Positions 19,506 to 28,185 of a DNA stretch of 64,000 bases are shown piece by piece. The notes beneath the pieces were generated by a model. The model worked only from the letters and a program-made list of their open reading frames with translations, was not told where the DNA came from and ran no database searches. The translations under genes and the position numbers were made by a program. Source of the stretch: Burkholderiales bacterium (GTDB lineage Bacteria; Pseudomonadota; Gammaproteobacteria; Burkholderiales; UBA6910); NCBI GenBank assembly GCA_026005015.1, contig BPKG01000002.1, forward strand, positions 248,001 through 312,000, written 5' to 3'. The stretch's first letter is position 1, and the number at the start of each line of letters is the position of its first letter.

Positions 19506-21566
19506 TCACGCCGTGCGGGTAGCGCGGGCCTTGCGCGAGCGCCAGCCGTGGAGGAGCAGGGTGAGGGCGGAGAGCCCGAAGCCGATCTCGTCGGTGATGG
19601 GCAGGGCTACCACCAGGAAAAACGCCCCGGCCGCGGCCAGGAACCGCTCGGCCCAAGCGAGGGGCGCCCACAGGTAGCCAATGCTAGCCGCGCCCCACAG
19701 GCCGATGGAGAGCAGGGCCTTGAGGACGATGTAGATGACGTCCACCGCGTCCCCGGTCTGGAGCATGAGGGCCGGGGCGTACACCGCCATGTAGGGAACC
19801 ACGAACCCGGCGATCGCCACCCGCATCGCCTGGACCCCGATCCTGAGCCCCGAGGTGCGGGCGATGGGTGCCGCCGCGTACGCCGCCAGCGCCACCGGCG
19901 GCGTCAGGTCCGCCATGATGCCGAAATAGAACACGAACATGTGGGACACGATCAGGGGCACGCCCAGCTCCAGCAGGGCCGGGGCGGCCAGGGAGCTGGT
20001 GATGATGTAATTCGGAATGGTGGGGATCCCCATGCCCAGCACCAGGCAGGTGAGCATGGTGAGCACCAGGGATAGGAACAGGTTGTGCTCTCCCAGGCGG
20101 ATGATGTAGCCGGCGAAGGTGGTGGCGGCGCCGGTCAAGGTCAGCACGCCGATGATGACCCCCACCAGGGCGCAGGCGACCCCCACCGACAGGGCGTGCT
20201 TGGCGCCCTCGGCCAGGCCGTTGACGGCGAGCCGGAGCGCCGCCCGCCCGCCCCGCACGAACAGGTTGATCGCCACGAGCAGCCCGATGACGGCGAAGAC
20301 GGCGGTGATGCCGTACTTGAAGAAGGCCGAGGACAGCACGCCCAGCAGCACCCAGAAGAGGACCCGCAGCCCGAAGGGGCCGATGCGCGCCGCCACGGCC
20401 GTGCCGAAGATGAGGATCACGGTGAGGGCGAGCCCTACGGTGCCGGAGAAGAGGGGCGTGTAGCCGGAGAAGAGGAGATAAACCAGCACGGCCAGGGGCA
20501 GCACCAGGTACCAGCCGGCGCGCACCGCGGCCCAGGGGTCGGGACACTCCTCCTTGGGCAGTCCCAGCAGCCCCAGCCGCCCGGCCTCCAGGTGTACCAT
20601 CCAGAAGGCGGTGGCGAAGTAGAGCAGCGCTGGGATGATGGCTGCCTTGACGATCTCCACGTAGGGCACGCCGATGGTCTCGGCCATGATGAAGGCGACC
20701 GCCCCCATCACCGGGGGCATGATCTGACCTCCCATGCTGGCGGTGGCCTCCACGCCCCCGGCGAACTCGGGACGGTAGCCGAAGCGCTTCATGAGGGGAA
20801 TGGTGAATTGGCCGGTGGTCACCACGTTGGCCACCCCCGAGCCGTTCACCGTTCCCATGAGCCCCGAAGCCACTACCGCCACCTTGGCGGGTCCGCCCCG
20901 GGTATGGCCCACGGTGCCCATGGAGAAATCGGTGAACAGCTTGATCATCCCCGCCTGCTCGAGGAAGGTGCCGAACAGGATGAAGAGGTAGATGTAGGTG
21001 GAGGAGACGTAGGTGGGGATGCCGTAGATGCCCTCGGTGCCGAAAGAAAGCTGGTTGATCACCTGGTCGAAGCCGTAACCCCGGTGGGCCAGGGCTCCGG
21101 GCAGGTGATGGCCGAAGAGGGCGTAGGCGAGGAACGCGGCACAGATCAGGGGCAGGGCCGCCCCCATGACGCGCCGCGCCGCTTCGAACACTAGCACGAG
21201 CACCGCTACGCCCACGATCATGTCCTCCCGGGTGAGGTCCCCGGAGCGCAGAATCAGCTCCTCCTCGAAGATCCACTGGTAAAAGCCTAGGGCGAAGCCG
21301 ATGATTCCCATTGCCCAACCGACCCAGGCGTCGCGCCGCCCGCCGCGCTGGAAGGTGGGGAACAGGGCGAAGGCCAGGAGCATGAGGAAGCCCACATGCA
21401 GCGAGCGCATGACCAGGCTCGACAGGGGCGCGTAGGCGGCGGTGAAGACCTGGTAGGCCGAGAAGGCGACGCCGATGGCGAAGATCGCCTTCGCGGCCCG
21501 GGCCGACTGCTCGGGCGGGTGGAAGAAAGGGTCGGTCCCGGCGGCGTGGGGTGGGAACGAGGACAT
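19506..21566 (-). CDS. TRAP transporter fused permease (system 2)
   Basis: The 686-residue inner-membrane protein is a fused small/large TRAP permease of the TAXI class. Conserved regions include GGPAKVAVVASGLMGTVNGS, SMGGQIMPPVMGAVAFIMAE and LGMGIPTIPNYIITSSLAAP. It lacks the long DUF3394-type tail of system 1. It is read after its binding-protein gene on the minus strand, with an intrinsic terminator between the two. Confidence 0.93.
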   Translation of the reverse strand: MSSFPPHAAGTDPFFHPPEQSARAAKAIFAIGVAFSAYQVFTAAYAPLSSLVMRSLHVGFLMLLAFALFPTFQRGGRRDAWVGWAMGIIGFALGFYQWIFEEELILRSGDLTREDMIVGVAVLVLVFEAARRVMGAALPLICAAFLAYALFGHHLPGALAHRGYGFDQVINQLSFGTEGIYGIPTYVSSTYIYLFILFGTFLEQAGMIKLFTDFSMGTVGHTRGGPAKVAVVASGLMGTVNGSGVANVVTTGQFTIPLMKRFGYRPEFAGGVEATASMGGQIMPPVMGAVAFIMAETIGVPYVEIVKAAIIPALLYFATAFWMVHLEAGRLGLLGLPKEECPDPWAAVRAGWYLVLPLAVLVYLLFSGYTPLFSGTVGLALTVILIFGTAVAARIGPFGLRVLFWVLLGVLSSAFFKYGITAVFAVIGLLVAINLFVRGGRAALRLAVNGLAEGAKHALSVGVACALVGVIIGVLTLTGAATTFAGYIIRLGEHNLFLSLVLTMLTCLVLGMGIPTIPNYIITSSLAAPALLELGVPLIVSHMFVFYFGIMADLTPPVALAAYAAAPIARTSGLRIGVQAMRVAIAGFVVPYMAVYAPALMLQTGDAVDVIYIVLKALLSIGLWGAASIGYLWAPLAWAERFLAAAGAFFLVVALPITDEIGFGLSALTLLLHGWRSRKARATRTA

Positions 21567-21606
21567 GGGAGAGCCTCGAGGCGTGACGGACCGCAGCGGG
21601 GAAACG

Positions 21607-21651
21607 AAAAAAAGCGGGGCGCTTCCCGGCGGTTCCGGTCCGGCGCCCCGC
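21607..21651 (-). terminator. Intrinsic terminator or attenuator between TAXI-2 binding protein and permease
   Basis: On the minus strand GCGGGGCGC (21651-21643) pairs perfectly with GCGCCCCGC (21622-21614) around a 20-nt loop, followed directly by seven T (21613-21607). It sits just after the binding-protein stop and about 40 bp before the permease start. The arrangement matches that of system 1. Confidence 0.85.
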
Positions 21652-21671
21652 GCTCCTTCGGTCCAGGGCGG

Positions 21672-22622
21672 CTACTTGATCAGGCCTTTTTCCTTATAGA
21701 AGCGCTCGGCCCCGGGGTGCAGGGGCACGGGCATGCCCCTTAGGGCGTTCTCCAGCTTGATGGCTTTGGCGGCGGCGTGGGCGGCCACCATCTGGTCCAG
21801 GTTCTCGAACATGGCCTTGGTCATCTTATACACCAGATCCGCCGGCACGCCCTCGTGGGTCACCAGGTAGTTGGCGATGGCGGCGGTGGGCACGTCCTGG
21901 GTCTGGCCCTCGTAGGTGCCGGCAGGGATGACGGCCGGCTGGTAGGCCGGATCGCCCACCTTGGCCACCACGTCGGGCGGAATGGGCACCACCACGATTC
22001 TCACCGCAGTGGCCAGATCCCGGATGGAGGCCACTCCCAGCCCCGCGGACTGAAGGGTGGCGTCGAGCTGACGGTTCTTGATCAGCTCCACCGACTCGCC
22101 GAAGGGAAGATACTCCACCTTGCCCAGGTCCTTGTACGAGAGGCCTGCGGCCTTGAAGACGGCCCGGGCGTTGAGTTCAGTGCCCGATTTGGGGGCGCCC
22201 ACCGACACCCGCTTGCCCTTGAGGTCGGCCAGGGTCTTGATGCCCGATTCGGCGCTCGCCACGATTTGCACGTAGTTGTTATAGATGGCGGCGACCCCCC
22301 GTAGCTTCTTGAGGGGCGCCTTAAAGCCCGCCTCCTCGTTGCCGTTCCAAGCGTCCGACAAGGCGTCGCCCAGGGTGAAGGCGATTTCGCCGCGGCCGGC
22401 CTGGAGCAGGTTCAAGTTCTCCACCGAGGCCTTGGTGGACTGCACCGTGGACTTCGCTTCGGGAATCGCCTTGGTGTAGATCTGGGAGAGGGCTACGCCC
22501 AACGGATAGTAAATGCCGGCGGTGCCGCCGGTCAGCACATTGATGAACTGCTGCTGGGCGACGGCGGGTACAGCGGCCAGGACGGACAAGCTAAGCAGGA
22601 TAAGGCGCAGGGTGCTGATCAT
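21672..22622 (-). CDS. TAXI-family TRAP transporter solute-binding protein (system 2)
   Basis: The 316-residue periplasmic protein has a signal peptide (hydrophobic residues 5-20, AVAQQQ cleavage) and the TAXI signature FINVLTGGTAGIYYPLGVAL. GRGEIAFTLGDALSDAW and RVSVGAPKSGTELNARA follow. It ends AERFYKEKGLIK, as TAXI proteins typically do. The start has an ideal Shine-Dalgarno, GGAGGAAACCG before ATG. It delivers an unknown small organic ligand to the system 2 permease. Confidence 0.93.
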   Translation of the reverse strand: MISTLRLILLSLSVLAAVPAVAQQQFINVLTGGTAGIYYPLGVALSQIYTKAIPEAKSTVQSTKASVENLNLLQAGRGEIAFTLGDALSDAWNGNEEAGFKAPLKKLRGVAAIYNNYVQIVASAESGIKTLADLKGKRVSVGAPKSGTELNARAVFKAAGLSYKDLGKVEYLPFGESVELIKNRQLDATLQSAGLGVASIRDLATAVRIVVVPIPPDVVAKVGDPAYQPAVIPAGTYEGQTQDVPTAAIANYLVTHEGVPADLVYKMTKAMFENLDQMVAAHAAAKAIKLENALRGMPVPLHPGAERFYKEKGLIK

Positions 22623-22661
22623 CGGTTTCCTCCGGCTGTTTTCGGCGATCGGTTTGTTATC

Positions 22662-22693
22662 AGGCAGGTAGGGCCAGGAGCCCTGCCTTTTTT
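22662..22693 (+). terminator. Terminator-like hairpin in the divergent promoter region
   Basis: AGGCAGG (22662-22668) pairs with CCTGCCT (22682-22688), leaving a 13-nt loop and a run of six T. It is oriented along the plus strand, where no gene lies upstream. It can only act on a leader transcript of the efflux operon or on antisense transcription. Confidence 0.5.
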
Positions 22694-22797
22694 AACACGC
22701 GGCCGCTTGGGCTGACAACCCGTCGGCTGCGGTTCTGGGCCATAATCTGCCCTTTTTTTGGGAAGGGCGGCGCCCTCCGCGCTGCCCCCGGAAAGCT

Positions 22798-24000
22798 GTG
22801 CCTAGCCAGGACCTGGAGCGCCTCAAGATCGACCGCCGGCTCCCGCGCCGCCGCCGGCGCTTTGCGCCGGCGCTCATCGCCGTCGTCCTGGCCGTCGCCG
22901 CGGGCGCCTACTGGTACTTCTTCCAGGCGCGGGTGGAGGTGCGGGCCGCCACGGTAGTCCAGGTGTTCCCCTCCCAGAAATACACCCTGCTCAACGCCAC
23001 CGGCTACGTGGTCCCCCAGCGCAAGGCGGCGGTGGCGTCCAAGGCCACCGGGCGCCTGGAATGGCTGGGGGTGGCGGAAGGCAGCCAGGTCCGGGCGGGT
23101 GAGCTCATCGCCCGGCTGGAGAATCGCGACGTGGTGGCCGCCCGGGACCAGGCGGCGGCCCAGTTGCGAGTAGCCCGGGCCAACCTGGCCCAGGCGGAGG
23201 CCGAGCTTGCCGACGCGCAGCGGGCCCTGGAGCGGGCCCAGGAGCTGGCGGCCAAGAACTTCATCTCCCGGGCAGCCCTGGACCAGGCGATGGCGCGCCG
23301 GGACAAAGCCGTCGCGGCGATGGCCGGGGCGAAGGCCGCCATCGCCGCAGCGGAGGCGGGACTGCGCTCGGCCGAGATCGCTGTGGAGCAAACCCTGATC
23401 CGCGCCCCCTTCGATGGGGTGGTGCTGGTCAAGCACGCCAACATCGGCGACGTGGTCTCCCCCTTCAACCCCTCGCCCGAATCCAAAGGGGCGGTGGTGT
23501 CCATGGCGGACATGAGTACCCTGGAAGTGGAGACGGATGTCTCCGAGGCGAACCTGTCCAAGGTATCGGTGGGCCAGCCGTGCGAGATCCAACTGGACGC
23601 GCTGCCGGAGGCCCGTTTCGAGGGCGTGGTGCGGCGTATGGTGCCCACGGTGGACCGCTCCAAGGCCACGGTGCTGGTCAAGGTGGGTTTCGTCGAGTTG
23701 GATCCCCGGATCCTGCCCGACATGAGCGCTCGGGTCGCCTTCCTGTCCCGGCCTGTGCCCCCGGAGGAGCGTACCCCTCGCTTGGCGGTGGTGCCGGAGG
23801 CGATCATGGAACGAGACGGTCGCACCCTGGTGTTCGTCATCGATTCCTCAGGGCGCGCCGTCGCTACCCCCGTGGAGGTGGGCGAACCCATCGGCGACCT
23901 CGTGGAGGTGCGCCGGGGGCTCGCGGCCGGCCAGACAGTGGTGAAATTGCCGCCCCGGGACCTGCGCGACGGGGCGCGAGTGGCGGTGGCGACTTCCTGA
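22798..24000 (+). CDS. Periplasmic adaptor (membrane fusion) protein, MacA/HlyD type
   Basis: The 400-residue protein, GTG start, has one N-terminal helix (about 22-40) after an Arg-rich cytoplasmic end. A lipoyl/barrel-sandwich half ([19 protein letters not shown]) follows, then a long coiled-coil hairpin rich in Ala/Gln/Glu/Arg. After that come the second lipoyl half ([20 protein letters not shown]) and beta-barrel domains. Such adaptors link inner-membrane pumps to an outer-membrane channel. The ATPase gene starts one base after its stop, so it is the first gene of an ABC export operon. Confidence 0.9.
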   Translation: MPSQDLERLKIDRRLPRRRRRFAPALIAVVLAVAAGAYWYFFQARVEVRAATVVQVFPSQKYTLLNATGYVVPQRKAAVASKATGRLEWLGVAEGSQVRAGELIARLENRDVVAARDQAAAQLRVARANLAQAEAELADAQRALERAQELAAKNFISRAALDQAMARRDKAVAAMAGAKAAIAAAEAGLRSAEIAVEQTLIRAPFDGVVLVKHANIGDVVSPFNPSPESKGAVVSMADMSTLEVETDVSEANLSKVSVGQPCEIQLDALPEARFEGVVRRMVPTVDRSKATVLVKVGFVELDPRILPDMSARVAFLSRPVPPEERTPRLAVVPEAIMERDGRTLVFVIDSSGRAVATPVEVGEPIGDLVEVRRGLAAGQTVVKLPPRDLRDGARVAVATS

Positions 24001-24001
24001 C

Positions 24002-24709
24002 ATGACCCCAGAAGGAGAACCGCACGCGGAAGGGCCGCGCCGCAACGCGGTGGAGGTCCGGCATCTCTTCAAGGCCTACCGGCGCGACGGGCACGTCCTG
24101 CCCGTGCTCACCGACGTGAGCCTCGACGTTCCCGAAGGCGAGTTCCTCGCCCTGATGGGTCCCTCGGGGTCGGGCAAAAGTACCCTGCTCAACCTGATCG
24201 CCGGCATCGACCGCCCCGACGAAGGCCGTATCGTGGTGGCGGGGGAGGACATCACCCGGCTCACGGAGGCGGAGCTGGCCGACTGGCGCGCCGCCCACGT
24301 GGGCTTCGTCTTCCAGTTCTACAACCTGATCCCGGTACTCACAGCCCTGGAAAACGTAGAGCTACCCCTGCTCCTGACCGGGCTGCCCGGGTCCGAGCGG
24401 CGCGAGCGGGCCGCCGCGGCGCTGGCCCTGGTGGGGCTTGAGGACCGCCTGGCGCATTACCCTGCCCAGCTCTCCGGCGGGCAGCAGCAGCGGGTGGCCA
24501 TCGCCCGCGCCATCGTTACCGACCCGACCCTGATCGTGGCCGACGAGCCCACCGGGGACTTGGACCGGGTCTCCGCCGGGGAAGTGCTCGATCTCCTGAA
24601 CCGGTTGAACGGGGAGTTGGGCAAGACCATCGTCATGGTCACCCACGACCAGCGGGCCGCCGAGCGGGCCCACGTGGTGCGGCACCTGGAGAAGGGGGAG
24701 CTGCAGTAG
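24002..24709 (+). CDS. ABC transporter ATP-binding protein, MacB/LolD type
   Basis: The 235-residue ATPase has Walker A ([10 protein letters not shown]), Q-loop ([20 protein letters not shown]), signature [15 protein letters not shown], Walker B ([12 protein letters not shown]) and the H-loop histidine in [11 protein letters not shown]. The FYNLIP stretch and ADEPTGDLD are typical of the MacB/LolD/FtsE branch that works with FtsX-type permeases as mechanotransmitters. It is followed, after an unusual palindrome, by two such permeases. Confidence 0.93.
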   Translation: MTPEGEPHAEGPRRNAVEVRHLFKAYRRDGHVLPVLTDVSLDVPEGEFLALMGPSGSGKSTLLNLIAGIDRPDEGRIVVAGEDITRLTEAELADWRAAHVGFVFQFYNLIPVLTALENVELPLLLTGLPGSERRERAAAALALVGLEDRLAHYPAQLSGGQQQRVAIARAIVTDPTLIVADEPTGDLDRVSAGEVLDLLNRLNGELGKTIVMVTHDQRAAERAHVVRHLEKGELQ

Positions 24710-24788
24710 GGGAGCGCGATGGGCCAAATGAGGAATCAACGAATATCGGGCTTTAGGCAATTACCGCCAAAGAGAATGCGCCAGCAGA

Positions 24789-24837
24789 CCCTCTCCGCCA
24801 ACCCCTCTCCCCTGGGGAGAGGGGTTGGCGGAGAGGG
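24789..24837. repeat. 49-bp perfect palindrome between ATPase and permease genes
   Basis: Twenty-four-bp arms centred on T24813 are perfectly complementary. The left arm runs CCCTCTCCGCCAACCCCTCT and the right arm ends GGCGGAGAGGG. The core resembles the CCCTCTCCCC/GGGGAGAGGG repeat found dispersed in many proteobacteria. As RNA it would form a very stable hairpin in the 209-bp gap, separating the ATPase cistron from the permeases. Confidence 0.85.
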
Positions 24838-24918
24838 CCGGCCTCAGCCTGGAGCCGTCGTCGACCGGTTAACGTCACGCGCAATAGGCAGTTTTACCCG
24901 ATCAACTCCCGATCAAAC

Positions 24919-26076
24919 ATGTATACGCTCAAGCTCGTCCTGCGCAACGCCCTGCGCCACAAGCTGCGCACGACGCTGACCGCCCTGGGCATCGTGGTGG
25001 CCATCGTCGCCTTTGGCCTCCTACAGACCATCGTGGACGCCTGGTACGCGGGGGCGGCGGGCGCTTCCGCCACGCGCCTCGTGACCCGCAACGCCATCTC
25101 CCTGGTGTTTCCCCTGCCCTTGAGCTACCAAGCGAAAATCCGTAGCGTTCCCGGGGTCACGGGCGTCTCCCACGCCAACTGGTTCGGCGGCGTTTACGTC
25201 TCGGAGAAAAATTTCTTCCCCCAGTTCGCGGTGGAGGCGGAGAGCTATTTCCGCCTATACCCCGAGTACCGAGTGCCCCAGGACCAATTCCGGGAGTTCC
25301 TGCGCGACCGCCGTGGCGCCATCGTGGGGCGCAAGACGGCGCAGACTTTCGGCTTCCGGATAGGGGACGTGGTGCCCCTCAAAGGTACCATCTACCCGGG
25401 CGACTGGCAGTTCGTGGTGCGGGGCATCTACACGGGGGCGGATTCCCGCACCGACGAGTCCCAGTTCTTTTTCCATTGGACCTATCTCAACGAGTACGTG
25501 CGGGAGCGGCTTCCGCGCCGGGCGGACACGGTGGGTGTCTACGTGGTGCAGGTGGCCTCCGCCGAGGACGTGCCGCGGGTGGCCGAGGCGATCGACGCCC
25601 TGTTCCGCAACTCCCTCGCCGAGACCCGCACCGAGAGCGAACAGGCGTTCCAGCTTTCCTTCGTGTCCATGACGGAGGCGATCCTGATCCTGATCCGGGT
25701 GGTCTCCTTCGTGGTGATCGCCATCATCCTGGCAGTGATGGCCAACACCATGGCCATGACCGCCCGGGAGCGGGCCTCCGAGTACGCGACCTTCAAGGCC
25801 CTGGGTTTCCGCCCGTCCTTCCTGGCGGGGCTCATCTTCGGCGAGTCCCTGGCCATCGCCGTGACGGCCGGCGCCCTCGGGATCGCCCTCACGTTTCCCG
25901 TCTCCCGGCGCTTCGCCCAAGCCATGGGCACCCTGTTCCCGGTGTTCGAGGTCTCGGGCTCGACGGTGGCGCTGCAGCTCGCCTGCGCCTGCGCGGTGGG
26001 GGCGGCTGCGGCCGTGCTTCCGGCGTGGCGGGCGGCCCGGGTTCCCGTGGCGGAGGGGCTGCGGAACATCGGATAA
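24919..26076 (+). CDS. FtsX-type ABC transporter permease, first subunit
   Basis: The 385-residue protein starts MYTLKLVLRNALRHKLRTTL, the usual amphipathic entry to the first helix. A large periplasmic MacB_PCD-like domain (about 55-240) and three C-terminal helices follow, with MTARERASEYATFKALGF between them. The ERxxExATFKALGF coupling region is diagnostic of FtsX/MacB permeases. With its neighbour it probably forms a heterodimer driven by the upstream ATPase. No clear Shine-Dalgarno precedes the ATG. Confidence 0.9.
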   Translation: MYTLKLVLRNALRHKLRTTLTALGIVVAIVAFGLLQTIVDAWYAGAAGASATRLVTRNAISLVFPLPLSYQAKIRSVPGVTGVSHANWFGGVYVSEKNFFPQFAVEAESYFRLYPEYRVPQDQFREFLRDRRGAIVGRKTAQTFGFRIGDVVPLKGTIYPGDWQFVVRGIYTGADSRTDESQFFFHWTYLNEYVRERLPRRADTVGVYVVQVASAEDVPRVAEAIDALFRNSLAETRTESEQAFQLSFVSMTEAILILIRVVSFVVIAIILAVMANTMAMTARERASEYATFKALGFRPSFLAGLIFGESLAIAVTAGALGIALTFPVSRRFAQAMGTLFPVFEVSGSTVALQLACACAVGAAAAVLPAWRAARVPVAEGLRNIG

Positions 26077-26080
26077 TCCC

Positions 26081-27247
26081 ATGGCGGTTCCGCTCTCCTA
26101 CTCGATCCGCAACCTGCGCACCCGTCGGCTCACCACGGCCCTCACGGCGGGCGGCATGGCGCTGGTGGTCTTCGTGTTCGCCACAGTGCTGATGCTGGAG
26201 GCGGGCCTGCGGGCGACCCTGGTGCAGACGGGTACCTACGACAACGTGGTGGTGACTCGCCGCGCCGCCGGCACCGAGGTGCAGAGCTCGGTGGAACGGG
26301 TGCAAGCCATGATCGTGGAGGCCCAGCCGGAAGTGGCCCTCGCCCCGGACGGCGTGCCGTTCGCCTCCCGCGAGACGGTGGTACTGATCACCCTGCCCAA
26401 GCGCTCGAGCGGTGACCCGTCCAACGTGGTGATCCGGGGCGTCGGGCGTCACGGCCTGCAGCTTCGCTCCCAGGTGCGGCTGGTGGAAGGGCGGCTGTTC
26501 CGGCCCGGGGCCTCCGAGATCATCGCCGGCCGCGCCATCGCCGAGCGCTTCGTCGGTGCCGGCATTGGTGAACGGCTGCGCTTCGGCATGCGCGACTGGG
26601 CGGTGGTGGGGATTTTTGATGCCGAGGGAACGGGCTTCGATTCCGAGGTGTGGGGCGATGCCGACCAGCTCATGCAGGCTTTCCGCCGCAACGCCTATTC
26701 TTCGGTGGTGCTCAAGCTCTCCGACCCGGCCGCATTCGACGCCTACAAGCGCCGCGTCGAGGCGGACCCGCGGCTCACGGTGGAAGCGAAGCGGGAGGCA
26801 CAATTCTACGCCGACCAGTCCCAAGTGCTGGCCGACTTCATCCGTATCCTGGGGATAACACTCTCCGTCATCTTTTCCATCGGCGCGGTGATCGGCGCCA
26901 TGGTCACCATGTATTCCGCAGTGGCCAACCGCACGCGGGAGATCGGCACCCTGCGGGCTCTGGGGTTTCGCCGCGCAAGCATCCTGGCCGCGTTCCTGGC
27001 CGAGTCGGTGGCCCTTGCCCTGGCGGGCGGCGCGGCCGGACTCGTCGCAGCCTCCCTCATGCAGTTCGTGACCGTGTCCACCACCAACTGGCAGTCGTTC
27101 TCGGAGCTCGCCTTCCGCTTCACCCTGACGCCCGGGATCGTGATGCAATCGCTCCTTTTCTCCGCCCTCATGGGCCTCGCCGGCGGCTTCCTTCCCGCGC
27201 TGCGAGCCTCCCGGCTCAACATCGTGGACGCCCTGCGGGAGGCTTAG
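26081..27247 (+). CDS. FtsX-type ABC transporter permease, second subunit
   Basis: The 388-residue protein starts 4 bp after the first permease. It opens VPLSYSIRNLRTRRLTTALT and has a periplasmic domain and three C-terminal helices with ANRTREIGTLRALGFRRASI as the coupling region. Two different permeases served by one ATPase and one adaptor suggest a MacB-like exporter split into unlike halves. The cargo is unknown. Confidence 0.9.
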   Translation: MAVPLSYSIRNLRTRRLTTALTAGGMALVVFVFATVLMLEAGLRATLVQTGTYDNVVVTRRAAGTEVQSSVERVQAMIVEAQPEVALAPDGVPFASRETVVLITLPKRSSGDPSNVVIRGVGRHGLQLRSQVRLVEGRLFRPGASEIIAGRAIAERFVGAGIGERLRFGMRDWAVVGIFDAEGTGFDSEVWGDADQLMQAFRRNAYSSVVLKLSDPAAFDAYKRRVEADPRLTVEAKREAQFYADQSQVLADFIRILGITLSVIFSIGAVIGAMVTMYSAVANRTREIGTLRALGFRRASILAAFLAESVALALAGGAAGLVAASLMQFVTVSTTNWQSFSELAFRFTLTPGIVMQSLLFSALMGLAGGFLPALRASRLNIVDALREA

Positions 27248-27257
27248 CCGTTGGGAG

Positions 27258-28067
27258 TCAGAACAAGGTCATCAGCATCCGCGTCGCGAGCAGAAACATG
27301 AACACCGAGAAGATTTTCTTCAGCACGCCGACCGGCAAATAGTGGGCCGCCCGGGCGCCCAAGGACGCGGTCATCATGCTGCTCAGCACGACCCAGGCGA
27401 GAGCGGGAAGATAGACGAACCCCAGGCTGTGCTCGGGCAGCGGCCCTTTGCCGAGGCCCACGAGAATGTAGCCCACGGCGCCCGCCAGGGCGATGGGAAT
27501 CCCCGCCGCCGCCGCGGTGCCGACTGCTTGGCGCATATCCACGTTGCACCAGGTAAGGCCCGGCACCGTGAGGAAGGCACCACCCCCGGCCACCAGGCTA
27601 GAAATCGCCCCGATCCCGGCGCCCGCTCCGAGGAGTCCCCACCAGCCTGGAAGCTGCCGGCTCGGCTTGGGCTTCACGTTGAGCCACATCTGGGCCGAGG
27701 CGTAGTACACGAAGAGCGTGAAAACCACCGCCAGGGGTTGCCGCGGCAGCGACCCCGCGACGGCGGCCCCCGATAGAGTGCCGACCAGGATGCCGGGCGT
27801 CATCGCCTTCACCACGTCCCAGCGTACCGCTTTGCGGTAATGATGGGCCCTCACGCTGGAGAGGGAGGTGAACACGATGGTGGTCATGGCGGTGCCCAGC
27901 GCGAGGTGAAGTACGTGCTCGCGCGGGAACTGCTGGGCATCGAACAGAAATACCAGCACGGGAACGATGATCAGGCCGCCGCCTATCCCCAAGAGGCCGG
28001 CGAAGAAGCCCACGATCCCCCCCAAGACGAGATAGGCAAGCCACCATTCGGCCCCGCCGGCCAGCAT
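27258..28067 (-). CDS. TauE/SafE family sulfite/organosulfonate exporter-type permease
   Basis: The start is set at ATG 28067, preceded by AGGAG at 6 bp, giving 269 residues. The frame is open 200 bp further but that extension is not family-like. Typical segments are GFFAGLLGIGGGLIIVPVLV and the second-half counterpart SLVAGGGAFLTVPGL, the inverted-repeat glycine motifs of the family. Members move sulfite, sulfonates or other small anions. It lies downstream of the nitrilase/hydrolase operon on the same strand with a 118-bp gap. Confidence 0.88.
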   Translation of the reverse strand: MLAGGAEWWLAYLVLGGIVGFFAGLLGIGGGLIIVPVLVFLFDAQQFPREHVLHLALGTAMTTIVFTSLSSVRAHHYRKAVRWDVVKAMTPGILVGTLSGAAVAGSLPRQPLAVVFTLFVYYASAQMWLNVKPKPSRQLPGWWGLLGAGAGIGAISSLVAGGGAFLTVPGLTWCNVDMRQAVGTAAAAGIPIALAGAVGYILVGLGKGPLPEHSLGFVYLPALAWVVLSSMMTASLGARAAHYLPVGVLKKIFSVFMFLLATRMLMTLF

Positions 28068-28185
28068 CTCAGCTCCTACCGGTCCGCGGCAGGTGCCATG
28101 GATTCGCGGAGTCGGGCGCGCCGCCCAAAGCGCGCCCAATCTCCCCGGGCTTGCCTGCCACGCGCCTCCGGCGGCATGCCTTCCT

